Of a DNA stretch of 64,000 bases, positions 34,225 to 42,197 are shown piece by piece (positions within the stretch are counted from its first letter, which is position 1; every line of letters starts with the position of its first letter). The DNA is from JBBDWK01 sp040902885 (GTDB taxonomy: Bacteria > Acidobacteriota > Terriglobia > Bryobacterales > Bryobacteraceae): the NCBI GenBank assembly GCA_040902885.1, contig JBBDWK010000075.1, positions 33,613-97,612 on the forward strand. The letters run 5' to 3'. Made by a program: the position numbers and the translations under genes. Under the pieces are notes generated by a model that saw only the letters and a list, made by a program, of their open reading frames with translations, made no database searches and was not told where the DNA came from.

Positions 34225-35418
34225 ATGAATCCCAAGAGTCTGGTGCTGGACCGTCCGGCGGATGCGCGGGAGGTTTCGCCCAAAAGCACGCGGGTTCCGC
34301 TGGCCCTCTTCTCGATAGCACACTTCTTCATCGACCTGTATTCGAGCGCTCTGGGCGTGTTCCAGCCGCTGCTGCTCGAACGTTATGGCCTCAACCTGGC
34401 GCAGGCCGGCATTCTGGGCGGGGCGCTGGCCTTTTCCTCGTCCATCATGCAGCCGGTCTACGGCTACCTCTCGGACCGCTTCCGCTCGCGTCTGTTCAGC
34501 GTTCTGGCTCCGGCGGTGGCCGGCATCTTCATCTCCGCGCTGGGCTGGGCCCCGGGATTTTGGGCGCTCATCGTTATGGTGATTTTAGGCGGCGCGGGCA
34601 TCGCCTCGTTCCATCCGCAGGCGGCTTCGAACGCCACGCTCGGCATCACGCGCAACCCCGGCCGGGCGATGGCCATCTTCATCAGCTCCGGGACGCTCGG
34701 CCTGTCTCTTGGGCCCACGTACTTTTCGCTGTTCTCGAGCACCTTCGGGCTGCACGGCACTGCGTTCGCCGCGGTTCCGGGCGTCCTGGTGACGCTGCTG
34801 CTTCTGTTCGCGCTGCCGCCCATCGCCCAGCCGGCCATGCGCACCACGGGCTTCGACTGGCGGCCGCTCAAAGCCGTCTGGAAGCCGATGACCATTCTCT
34901 ACTTTTTGGTCGTCATACGCTCCATCGTGCAGATCACGTTCACGCAGTTCCTGCCGCTGTATCTTCACCTGGAGCGAGGCTATTCGCTGAGGAACGCCAG
35001 CTACACTCTCTCGATTTATCTGCTGGGCGGCTCGATGGGCGGATTCGTGGGAGGAAACCTCGCCGATCGCTTCGGCGGACGGAGCGTGATCCTGATTTCC
35101 ATGATCGGATCGGTGCCCTTCCTATTGATTTTCCTCTTTTCGAGCGGCGTCGCCTCCATCGTTGCGCTGTTCCTGAGCGGACTGATCCTGCTGTTCACCA
35201 TTCCGGTGAATGTGCTCATGGGACAGCAACTGGCGCCCTCTCAGACGGGAACCGTATCGGCGCTGATGATGGGCGCGGCGTGGGGTGTGGCCGGTCTGAT
35301 CTTCATCCCGCTGGTCGGCGTGGTGGCGGACAGGCTCACGTTGCAGTGGACCCTCGGCGGCCTGGTGTTGTTCCCGCTGGCGGGTTTTGTTCTGGCGCTC
35401 CTGCTTCCAAAAAAATGA
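34225..35418 (+). CDS. Major facilitator superfamily transporter (fosmidomycin-resistance-like)
   Basis: Inner-membrane transporter of 397 residues with about 12 transmembrane helices. The start ATG at 34225 follows the TATAAT box. Open frame further upstream is antisense to the haem lipoprotein and was excluded. Loop 2-3 has GYLSDRFRSRLFSVLAP and the second half has GGNLADRFGGRSVILIS, the two MFS A-motifs. The pattern SIAHFFIDLYSSALGVFQPLL at the N-terminus, here cut to AHFFIDLYSSALGVFQP, is like the Fsr family. The substrate is unknown. It overlaps queC by four bases, so a link to deazapurine metabolism (for example precursor export or import) is worth noting but unproven. Confidence 0.85.
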   Translation: MNPKSLVLDRPADAREVSPKSTRVPLALFSIAHFFIDLYSSALGVFQPLLLERYGLNLAQAGILGGALAFSSSIMQPVYGYLSDRFRSRLFSVLAPAVAGIFISALGWAPGFWALIVMVILGGAGIASFHPQAASNATLGITRNPGRAMAIFISSGTLGLSLGPTYFSLFSSTFGLHGTAFAAVPGVLVTLLLLFALPPIAQPAMRTTGFDWRPLKAVWKPMTILYFLVVIRSIVQITFTQFLPLYLHLERGYSLRNASYTLSIYLLGGSMGGFVGGNLADRFGGRSVILISMIGSVPFLLIFLFSSGVASIVALFLSGLILLFTIPVNVLMGQQLAPSQTGTVSALMMGAAWGVAGLIFIPLVGVVADRLTLQWTLGGLVLFPLAGFVLALLLPKK

Positions 35419-36092
35419 AGGCGGTCTGTCTGGTCAGCGGCGGCCTGGATTCGGCCACCGCGCTCGCCGCCGCCATTCGCGACGGATACGAGTGCCATGC
35501 GCTGTCCTTCGATTACGGGCAGCGCCACAAAGTGGAACTGGAGGCCGCGCGGCGCGTGGCCGCCAGCCTCGGCGCGGTAGAACACAAAGTGGTGAGCCTG
35601 GATCTGCGGCTGTTCGGCGGATCGGCGCTCACCGGCGATGTCGCCGTGCCCAAGCGCCGTTCGGCGGCCGAGATGGGCGTCGGAATACCCGTGACCTATG
35701 TGCCCGCCCGCAATACCGTCTTCCTTTCCGTGGCGCTGGCGTGGGCCGAGGTCCTGGAAGCGGCCGATCTCTTCATCGGTGTGAATGCTCTGGACTATTC
35801 CGGTTATCCCGACTGCCGTCCCGAGTACATTGAAGCCTTCGAGGGCATGGCCAACCTGGCGACGCGGGCGGGCGTGGAAGGCGGCGTGCGCTTCCGCATC
35901 CACGCGCCCCTGATCCGGCTCACCAAAGCTGAGATCATTAAATTAGGGAGCGAGCTGGGAGTCGATTTCAGCCTGACCCGGAGTTGCTACGATCCGGACG
36001 AGACAGGACAGCCTTGCGGGACCTGCGACTCCTGTCTGCTTCGCCGCAAGGGTTTTGAAGAGGCGGGACTTACCGACCCCGCGGCCAGGTGA
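35415..36092 (+). CDS. queC: 7-cyano-7-deazaguanine synthase QueC
   Basis: ATP-dependent enzyme of 225 residues that converts 7-carboxy-7-deazaguanine to preQ0 in queuosine biosynthesis. It has the PP-loop SGGLDSATAL at residues 8-17, then SFDYGQRHKVEL. Zinc-binding cysteines lie near the C-terminus, in RSCYDPDETGQPCGTCDSC. The ATG overlaps the MFS stop (ATGA). queE follows after nine bases. Other steps (queD, folE, queF, tgt) are not in the window. Confidence 0.95.
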   Translation: MKAVCLVSGGLDSATALAAAIRDGYECHALSFDYGQRHKVELEAARRVAASLGAVEHKVVSLDLRLFGGSALTGDVAVPKRRSAAEMGVGIPVTYVPARNTVFLSVALAWAEVLEAADLFIGVNALDYSGYPDCRPEYIEAFEGMANLATRAGVEGGVRFRIHAPLIRLTKAEIIKLGSELGVDFSLTRSCYDPDETGQPCGTCDSCLLRRKGFEEAGLTDPAAR

Positions 36093-36101
36093 AGGCGCAT
36101 C

Positions 36102-36785
36102 GTGCAAATCGCGGAAATCTTTTATTCGATTCAGGGCGAAGGCGGTCTAATTGGCGTGCCTTCGGTCTTCGTGCGAACCAGCGGATGCAACTTGCGCTGT
36201 ACGTGGTGCGATACGCCGTATACGTCATGGCAGCCGGAAGGCGAGACGCTGCCCGTGGAGCGCGTGGTCGAGCAGGTGATGTCTTACGGGGCAACCCATG
36301 TGGTGATCACGGGCGGGGAGCCGATGATCGCGTCGGAGATCGGCGAGCTCACCGCGCGCCTGCGCTTTGAGAGAATGCACATCACCATCGAAACCGCCGG
36401 AACGGTCTACGCCCCTGTGGCGTGCGATCTGATGAGCATCAGCCCCAAACTCGCCAACTCAACGCCTTCCGAAGATCGGGCGGGCGCATGGAGCCAGCGT
36501 CACGAGGAGCGGCGGATTCAGCATACCGCACTGCGGCGGCTCATCGCGGAATACGAGCACCAGTTGAAGTTTGTGGTGTCCGCGCCGGAAGATCTGGCTG
36601 AGATCCAGGAGATCTTAAAGTGGACCGGAGCCAGCCCCGATCGCACCATTCTGATGCCCGAGGGTGTGGAGCGGGAAGAGTTGCGCGCGCGCGGTCTGTG
36701 GTTAGCGGAGATCTGCAAGCGCGGGGGCTTTCGCTTCAGCCCCCGGCTTCACGTCGAACTGTGGGGCAACCGGCGCGGCACGTAG
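36102..36785 (+). CDS. queE: 7-carboxy-7-deazaguanine synthase QueE
   Basis: Radical SAM enzyme of 227 residues, starting at GTG, that contracts 6-carboxy-tetrahydropterin to 7-carboxy-7-deazaguanine. FYSIQGEGGLIGVPSVFVR is followed by the cluster motif CNLRCTWC (CxxxCxxC, near 30) and ITGGEPM near 70. The C-terminal FRFSPRLHVELWGNRRGT is the normal family ending. The last 84 bases overlap, in antisense, the 3' end of the DUF4097 gene. Both endings look genuine, so the overlap is probably real. Confidence 0.95.
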   Translation: MQIAEIFYSIQGEGGLIGVPSVFVRTSGCNLRCTWCDTPYTSWQPEGETLPVERVVEQVMSYGATHVVITGGEPMIASEIGELTARLRFERMHITIETAGTVYAPVACDLMSISPKLANSTPSEDRAGAWSQRHEERRIQHTALRRLIAEYEHQLKFVVSAPEDLAEIQEILKWTGASPDRTILMPEGVEREELRARGLWLAEICKRGGFRFSPRLHVELWGNRRGT

Positions 36786-38159
36786 CGCAACGCCGCGTGC
36801 CGGCTCCTCGGAAGGGGCTCCCGCCTTGCGCACCGAGATGGACCCTCGCCCCGTGTTTATGGTGATGGGAGATCCGCCCTGCCCCGCGGCGCCTTGAATG
36901 GAAGCCGAGCGGCCGTCGGTCTCGATTCGCAGCGTATCTCCAAAAGCGTTGGTAATTTCTCCGCGCTCGGCCCTGCCCTTCAGTTCAAACTTGGCGCTCT
37001 CCGGAAGAGACACGTCGATGTCGCCCGACTTGGACCGCAGATCCATACGCCCCACGGGCTGTTTCGCGACGTCCACCTGCACATCGCCGCGCTCCAGATC
37101 GATCTCCAGCGCATTGGTGAAATTTTCGATGGTGACATCGCGGGACCGCGTCGCGAAGCGGACGGGACCAATCAAATTGGTCCCCCGCAAATCGCCCAGA
37201 TCCATGGTCAGGCGGCCGGGGATGGCTTGCACTCGCAGATCCGTGGAGCGCGACTGGAATTGCAGTGGCGAGGCCAGGTTGCTGAACTCGATGTTGCCGG
37301 AGAAGGCTCCGTTGATCCGCACCTGCCCCGCGATGTTGTGAATCTCCAGGTCCCCGCCGCGGCCCTGCTCCACAATCAGTTCACCCCCCAAATCGGCAGC
37401 GCGAATGGACCCGCCGCGGCCGACGCTCACGCGAGAGTTGCCCTGGATCCGCGTCAGGTTCACCGAGCCGCGCCCGCTCGAAAGATTTACCGATCCATTG
37501 AGATCGCGAATTTCGTAATCGCCGGATTCGCCCTGGATCTCCAGAGAGGCTCCACGGGGAACGGAAATGTCGAGGTCGGTGGTGACCCGGAGGCTCGCGC
37601 CGGTACGGTCGGTTCGGGGGCGGATCAGCACGCGGTCTATCTCGGAAGTCACCTGCACGTGAGTCACGGCGTCGGCGCGATCCGCTTCGGCACGGTTATA
37701 GGCGCGGATCATTTTCTGGCCCATCACCCGGACCTGATTTGTATCGGCGCCGGTCACCTGCAAATTACCAGTGACATTTTCGATCATGATTCGCGCGCCG
37801 GGCGGCGCCGTCGCCTGCTCGGAGACCGGATACTCATGGGTCTCGCCAAACAGCTCCAGGCCGCGCGCTTCCATTCCCCAGGCGTGGCTGCGGTGCGCCT
37901 TGTTGAAGCCGAATCCGGCGATCGCGATCAGAACGATCAGGAAAACCTCTCCGCCGGCGAGCCCCTTGCGCGGAAGCGGGCGGGAGCGGGCGGCCAGCCA
38001 CAGGATCTCGACCAGCCGGACACCGCCCCAGACAATCAGCAGGTAGGGCCAGTAGGTCGAAATCAACGCCGCCAGGGGGATCTGGGGCCAGATGTTGTGC
38101 GCCAGAAAGAGGCTGCCGATGAAAATCAGAATGACGGGTCCCACTATGGAGCGGTTCAT
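36702..38159 (-). CDS. DUF4097-type membrane protein with adhesin-like beta repeats
   Basis: Protein of 485 residues from ATG at 38159. The upstream in-frame codons lie inside the preceding small gene. The first 90 residues hold three transmembrane segments (SIVGPVILIFIGSLFLA, then YWPYLLIVWGGV, then VFLIVLIAIAGFGF), a LiaF/DUF5668-like unit. The remainder is a DUF4097 putative adhesin built from a right-handed beta-helix-like repeat (VNLSSGRGSVNLTRIQG, VRINGAFSGNIEFSNL, ITNAFGDTLRIETDG). It is the last gene of the ECF sigma operon and overlaps its predecessor by four bases, which suggests an envelope-stress role. The disordered C-terminal tail overlaps queE in antisense. Confidence 0.8.
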   Translation of the reverse strand: MNRSIVGPVILIFIGSLFLAHNIWPQIPLAALISTYWPYLLIVWGGVRLVEILWLAARSRPLPRKGLAGGEVFLIVLIAIAGFGFNKAHRSHAWGMEARGLELFGETHEYPVSEQATAPPGARIMIENVTGNLQVTGADTNQVRVMGQKMIRAYNRAEADRADAVTHVQVTSEIDRVLIRPRTDRTGASLRVTTDLDISVPRGASLEIQGESGDYEIRDLNGSVNLSSGRGSVNLTRIQGNSRVSVGRGGSIRAADLGGELIVEQGRGGDLEIHNIAGQVRINGAFSGNIEFSNLASPLQFQSRSTDLRVQAIPGRLTMDLGDLRGTNLIGPVRFATRSRDVTIENFTNALEIDLERGDVQVDVAKQPVGRMDLRSKSGDIDVSLPESAKFELKGRAERGEITNAFGDTLRIETDGRSASIQGAAGQGGSPITINTGRGSISVRKAGAPSEEPARGVALRAAPVAPQFDVKPGAEAKAPALADLR

Positions 38160-38344
38160 CGCGCGCCTCTTTCGGAAAGGCTGTGGGCCAGCAGACTCAG
38201 CAGGCCCAGCAGAATCAGCAGCACGGGCCACGTCTGCGAGAAGCGATAGACCCCTTGCAGATCGATCAGAAAGAGTATCCCCAGAGCGATCAGCACAATG
38301 GGACCTCGTATGGCATGGACGAAATCGCCCTTACCGCCGCTCAT
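38156..38344 (-). CDS. Small two-helix LiaF-like membrane protein
   Basis: Protein of 62 residues with two transmembrane helices (PIVLIALGILFLIDL and WPVLLILLGLLSLL). These form the short LiaF/DUF5668-type transmembrane unit that recurs in the two flanking gene products. It overlaps the upstream gene by 14 bases and the downstream gene by four, so it is part of the same translational unit. Confidence 0.75.
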   Translation of the reverse strand: MSGGKGDFVHAIRGPIVLIALGILFLIDLQGVYRFSQTWPVLLILLGLLSLLAHSLSERGAR

Positions 38345-38978
38345 TGCCGGCCCCTCCCTGCGTGCGCGAAATCAGCATGTAGATTCCGAGAAGGATCAAC
38401 CCCACGGGCCAGAAACGCAGGATCTGCCGGAGGCGCACAATCTCCAGCGTGTTCAGCAGCATCACCCCGCCCATCACGATGAGGATCAGCGCTCCCACCG
38501 GTACACCCTCGCTGCGGCTGTGCACGTCCACCAGGCTGGAGACTTCGTCCACCGGCTCCCCGAGGCTCTTCTTCCGCGCCGTGTGATAGGCCTCCAGCGC
38601 CATGTAGAAGATCCAGAGCGGAATCAGGAAACCGAAGAACACGTCCAGATCGCCCGTGGTATCCGCGCCGGCGATGGTGACGATCATCGCGAAAATCAGT
38701 GCGTGCACCAGGCCTTTGCCAAACTGCCCGTTGTAGATCGCGCCGACGCCCGGGATCAGGCCTAGCAGGAAGGCCAGCGCCGCGGAGCCGTCGTTGGCTC
38801 TGGCCGGGGCGGCATAGGGCGCCGTGGGAAGCGGCGGCGCGGAGGCATCGACGGCCGGCGCATGCTCCTCGCAGTAGACAGTTCCGTAAGCGCCCCGCTG
38901 GCACGCGGTGCAGAGCGGCTTGCCGCAGGAACGGCAATAGGCCGCAGCCGGGGCTTCGGGATGGTTGGCACAGGTCAT
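38331..38978 (-). CDS. B-box zinc-finger membrane protein with TM2/LiaF-like segments
   Basis: Protein of 215 residues from ATG at 38978. The N-terminus is a B-box-like zinc finger with ligands C3, H6, C15, C18, C23, C26, C36 and H39. After a proline/alanine linker come four transmembrane segments, including a TM2-like glycine-rich unit (LLGLIPGVGAIYNGQFGKG) and a final LiaF-like pair (ILRFWPVGLILLGIYMLI). It is co-transcribed with the anti-sigma factor just upstream. This family is common in Acidobacteria; its role is unknown, perhaps sensing at the membrane. Confidence 0.78.
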   Translation of the reverse strand: MTCANHPEAPAAAYCRSCGKPLCTACQRGAYGTVYCEEHAPAVDASAPPLPTAPYAAPARANDGSAALAFLLGLIPGVGAIYNGQFGKGLVHALIFAMIVTIAGADTTGDLDVFFGFLIPLWIFYMALEAYHTARKKSLGEPVDEVSSLVDVHSRSEGVPVGALILIVMGGVMLLNTLEIVRLRQILRFWPVGLILLGIYMLISRTQGGAGNERR

Positions 38979-38988
38979 GATTCCTCTC

Positions 38989-39582
38989 TCATTGCGTGGC
39001 GGGCGCGGAAGGCAGCTTGTGTTCATCGGCTGCCGGCGGCTGGGATTGTTCGGCTTCCTCTTCCCGCGCGGTCCATTCGCGCAGCCTCGCCTGCATTTCG
39101 TATACGAACCGGATACTTTCGTAGTGCTTCACCGTGCGCTCCCAGAGGCGATGCGCGCGATCGTCCAGCGCCGACCAGACCTTTACCGGATTCAGATCGG
39201 ACGGCCGCAACTGCCGCACCTCGAGTCCCGCCATCCGTCCCATCATGCTGAACGAGAAGATGGCCAGCGCCATGCCCATCACCAGGCGCGGGCGCAGCAC
39301 GGGACTGAGCAGACCGCTGAGCCAGCCTCTGAACCCGGAGCGCACAGCCAACCGGCCGTGGCGGCCGGAAGCCGTCTCCATCAGGATGCGCGTCACCAGC
39401 TCGGGCGGCAGCTCAACCGGGGCGGCCTGTTCCATGAACGCCATCGCGGCGCGGGCATCCCGGGCTATGGACGCACAAGCCGCGCAGCCCTCCATGTGCC
39501 GCTCCAGCCCGGCGCGCTCTTCGGACTGCGCAGCGCCATCCAGGTAGTCGCAAATGAGGATTTCCGCCTCGGCGCAGGTCAT
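38989..39582 (-). CDS. Zinc-finger anti-sigma factor
   Basis: Protein of 197 residues with an N-terminal zf-HC2 anti-sigma domain: C3 (MTCAEAE), then H29, C33 and C36 in RHMEGCAAC. One transmembrane helix lies near 100 (VMGMALAIFSFSMM), followed by a charged periplasmic tail of about 80 residues. It should hold the ECF sigma factor encoded immediately upstream, with which it overlaps by four bases (ATGA), until a membrane signal releases it. Confidence 0.88.
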   Translation of the reverse strand: MTCAEAEILICDYLDGAAQSEERAGLERHMEGCAACASIARDARAAMAFMEQAAPVELPPELVTRILMETASGRHGRLAVRSGFRGWLSGLLSPVLRPRLVMGMALAIFSFSMMGRMAGLEVRQLRPSDLNPVKVWSALDDRAHRLWERTVKHYESIRFVYEMQARLREWTAREEEAEQSQPPAADEHKLPSAPATQ

Positions 39583-40241
39583 AACATTGCCCTCTGCTTC
39601 CGGAGGACCCGGGCGAGCTCCGCCCTTCCCCGGTTCAGCCGCGATTTTACGGTACCCTCAGGCACCTTCAAAACCGCGGCGATCGCGCGATACTCCATCT
39701 CCTGGAGATCTCTGAGAATCACCGCTTCGCGCAACTCCGGCGACAACTTCTGGAGCGCCGCCTGGAGTGCTTCGCAGGCTTCCCGTCCGGCCAGCATGCC
39801 ATCCGGTCGGGCCGAGGCCGTCAGCGACTGTTCCAGCGTGGAAAGCCGCTCTTCGAGCGATTCCGTGATGCGCTCCGAGCGGGTGCGCCGGTAATGGTCG
39901 ATCAACAGGTTCCGCGTCACCCGGGCCAGCCACGTGACAAACGCGCCTTCGGCGGAACGGAAGCTGTGCAACGTTTTGAAAACACGCAGGAAGACTTCTT
40001 GTGTCAGGTCCTGCGCTTCCGATTCCCGCGAGGTGAATCGATAACAGATGGCGTAAACCCGGCGCGTGTGAAGGCGCACCATCTCTTCCCAAGCGGTGTC
40101 GTCCCCGCTGAGGCATCGTTCCACCAGACTCGAATCGGGATCCAAGCCGTTTTTCGTCGCCGTCCGTTCAGCCGCGCCGCAAATCGCGCCCCGGGTTCCC
40201 TGGTGCACGACAGATGGGACGAAAATGGATGCGGCGGCCAT
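39579..40241 (-). CDS. ECF RNA polymerase sigma factor
   Basis: Sigma-70 family ECF protein of up to 220 residues. Region 2 (about 50-110) has YRFTSRESEAQDLTQEVFLR and SFRSAEGAFVTWLARVTRN. Region 4 (about 160-215) has LSPELREAVILRDLQEMEYR and VPEGTVKSRLNRGR. The first 30-35 residues are not sigma-like, so the true start may lie downstream, near residue 34 (DPDSSLVERCL). It heads a five-gene operon: sigma, anti-sigma, B-box protein, small LiaF protein, DUF4097. It very probably activates its own promoter. Confidence 0.92.
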   Translation of the reverse strand: MAAASIFVPSVVHQGTRGAICGAAERTATKNGLDPDSSLVERCLSGDDTAWEEMVRLHTRRVYAICYRFTSRESEAQDLTQEVFLRVFKTLHSFRSAEGAFVTWLARVTRNLLIDHYRRTRSERITESLEERLSTLEQSLTASARPDGMLAGREACEALQAALQKLSPELREAVILRDLQEMEYRAIAAVLKVPEGTVKSRLNRGRAELARVLRKQRAML

Positions 40242-40437
40242 TCCTGCTCTCGTTCTCCTCGGAAGACCTTCGGTTCAGTGCGGGCTTCCAGTAAGACAAA
40301 CGAGGCTTTATCATGAAAAGTTCAATTTACGCGGACTTTGCCAGCCACGTGGGAACCTTATTCTACCTCGTTCGGCAAAGTGGAACAGGGCTTCCGGCCT
40401 GTTCCGGCTGCCAAGGGAGGCGACAATTAGCAAGCGA

Positions 40438-41463
40438 ATGAGGATTGCGGCGCTGCTGCTCGTGGTTGCGGCGGTCGTCGCGCTGGCGCTCACGGCCGGT
40501 TCATGGCCGGCATTCGACTGGCGGCTCTTCCTGCGCACCCTGCGCAACCTGGACTACCGCTGGCTGGCGGCATCGGGCCTGTTCGCGCTCGCGACGTATG
40601 TCGGCCGGGCGCTCCGGTGGGCGGTGCTTCTCAAGCCGGTACAGCCCCATCCAAGCTTCCGGAACCTGCTCTCGGCCACGGCCATTGGCTTCACGGCCAT
40701 CGTTATCCTGGGGCGTCCGGGCGAGTTTGTCCGGCCGTACCTGATCGCCGTGAAGGAAAAGGTCTCGTTTTCGTCGCAGATGGCGGCATGGATGCTGGAG
40801 CGCATCTACGATCTGCTGGCGGCGCTGCTCATATTCGGCTTCGCGCTGGCGCAGGTGCGGGATTCCGGGATGGTGGTGGGTCCCAGAATCGCGTGGGCCA
40901 TCCAGGTGGGGGGCTGGGCCGTCGGCGTGACCAGCGTCATCTGTCTGGGGGTGCTAACCGTTCTGGCTCTCCATTCCGACCGAATGGAGAAACGGCTTTT
41001 GGAATCCATGACGTTTCTGCCGGAATCCATATATCCTAAGGCAGCCGATGTAGTCCGCGCGTTCATTGAAGGGGCACGGTCCACCAGAAGCTGGAGCGCG
41101 GTCGCGCTGCTCACCGGGTACACCCTGCTCGAGTGGGGGCTGATAGCCGCCTGCTACGCGAGCATCGTGCAAGCGTTTCACGGCACCCTCCATTTCTCGT
41201 TGCTGGACATATTGATTTTCATGGGCTTTTCCTCCTTCGGTGCAGTGGTGCAGATACCCGGCGTGGGGGGCGGAGTGCAGATCGTCGCTATAGTGGTGCT
41301 TACGGAGCTGTTCCGGATTCCACTCGAGACGGCCACCAGCGTCGCGCTCGTGGTTTGGTTTACGACGTTTGTAGTAATCGTGCCAATCGGGGTGGGTTTG
41401 GCCCTCCGGGAGGGCTGGAACTGGGGCCAGCTGCGCCGGGTCCGGGAAGAGGTCTCGTTATGA
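40438..41463 (+). CDS. Lysylphosphatidylglycerol-synthase-type flippase-like membrane protein
   Basis: Integral membrane protein of about 341 residues with seven or eight helices, of the AglD/MprF transmembrane (UPF0104) family, which moves or modifies lipids. Family features are WAVLLKPV, ILGRPGEFVRPYLIAVKEKV and the C-terminal QIPGVGGGVQ. The ATG at 40438 is taken as start. However, the only good ribosome site (GGGAGG at 40415-40420) is spaced for an in-frame ATT at 40426, four codons upstream, so a rare ATT start is possible. It overlaps nrdR by four bases. The region upstream is divergent from the ECF sigma operon. Confidence 0.82.
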   Translation: MRIAALLLVVAAVVALALTAGSWPAFDWRLFLRTLRNLDYRWLAASGLFALATYVGRALRWAVLLKPVQPHPSFRNLLSATAIGFTAIVILGRPGEFVRPYLIAVKEKVSFSSQMAAWMLERIYDLLAALLIFGFALAQVRDSGMVVGPRIAWAIQVGGWAVGVTSVICLGVLTVLALHSDRMEKRLLESMTFLPESIYPKAADVVRAFIEGARSTRSWSAVALLTGYTLLEWGLIAACYASIVQAFHGTLHFSLLDILIFMGFSSFGAVVQIPGVGGGVQIVAIVVLTELFRIPLETATSVALVVWFTTFVVIVPIGVGLALREGWNWGQLRRVREEVSL

Positions 41464-41921
41464 ACTGTCCTTTTTGCGGGCACTTACAGGACAAGGTGGT
41501 GGATTCGCGGGAGAGCAAGGAAGGGGACTCCATCCGCCGCCGGCGCCAGTGCCTGGCCTGCGAGCGCCGCTTCACGACATACGAGCGAATCGACGAAGTA
41601 CCGTATATGGTCATCAAGAAAGACGGCCGACGGGAGAAGTTCGATCGCCAGAAGGTCCTGGCGGGGCTGCTGAAGGCCTGCGAGAAGCGTCCCGTGAGCG
41701 TCGCCCGATTGTCCGAACTGGTGAACCAAGTGGAGGCCAAGGTGATCGATTCTCCGGATCGGGAGATTGCTACTACAGAAATAGGTGAATTCCTGATGGA
41801 TTCTCTGGGCAATCTGGACAAAATCGCCTACGTGCGATTCGCGTCGGTCTACCGGGACTTTCAGGATGAGCAGGCGTTCTTCAGTGAACTCAAGAATCTA
41901 ATGCGCCAGAAGATGCCCTGA
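41460..41921 (+). CDS. nrdR: Transcriptional repressor NrdR
   Basis: Regulator of ribonucleotide reductase genes, 153 residues. The zinc ribbon uses C3, C6, C31 and C34 (CPFC ... CLAC). The ATP-cone domain follows from about 46, with VIKKDGRREKFDRQKVLAGL. It binds (d)ATP and represses nrd operons through NrdR boxes. No ribonucleotide reductase gene is in the window. The start overlaps the flippase-like gene stop by four bases. It adds to the dNTP-related genes elsewhere in the window (dcd, dut, thyX). Confidence 0.96.
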   Translation: MNCPFCGHLQDKVVDSRESKEGDSIRRRRQCLACERRFTTYERIDEVPYMVIKKDGRREKFDRQKVLAGLLKACEKRPVSVARLSELVNQVEAKVIDSPDREIATTEIGEFLMDSLGNLDKIAYVRFASVYRDFQDEQAFFSELKNLMRQKMP

Positions 41922-42037
41922 AAAGGTCCGGACGGACGGCTGAGAGGCGCGGGGGCGGAAAGCCACTACGCATAGAGGGCCGGAGGCCTTAGAATCTGTA
42001 ACCGAAACAATTTTGAAGCCATCTCTAACAATAGGAC

Positions 42038-42066
42038 TTAACTTTGGCAGGGAACGATGCTATCAT
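42038..42066 (+). promoter_or_regulatory. Putative promoter for the second RpoD-like sigma
   Basis: TTAACT at 42038-42043 and TATCAT at 42061-42066 with a 17-base spacer, about 130 bases upstream of the sigma start, implying a leader of about 125 bases. Both hexamers match consensus at about four of six positions. The rest of the 276-base gap after nrdR shows no gene. Confidence 0.35.
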
Positions 42067-42197
42067 TTTTGTGAATCCCAAAGCCCTGAAGAGGTGTGTC
42101 AAATTGTCGTCGCGTTGGACCGGCAGTTCAAAAACCCGCAGTGCGATACCCCAAAGTAAGCAAACAAAGACAAGGTACGTCGGGGAGGTGAGGGTCC

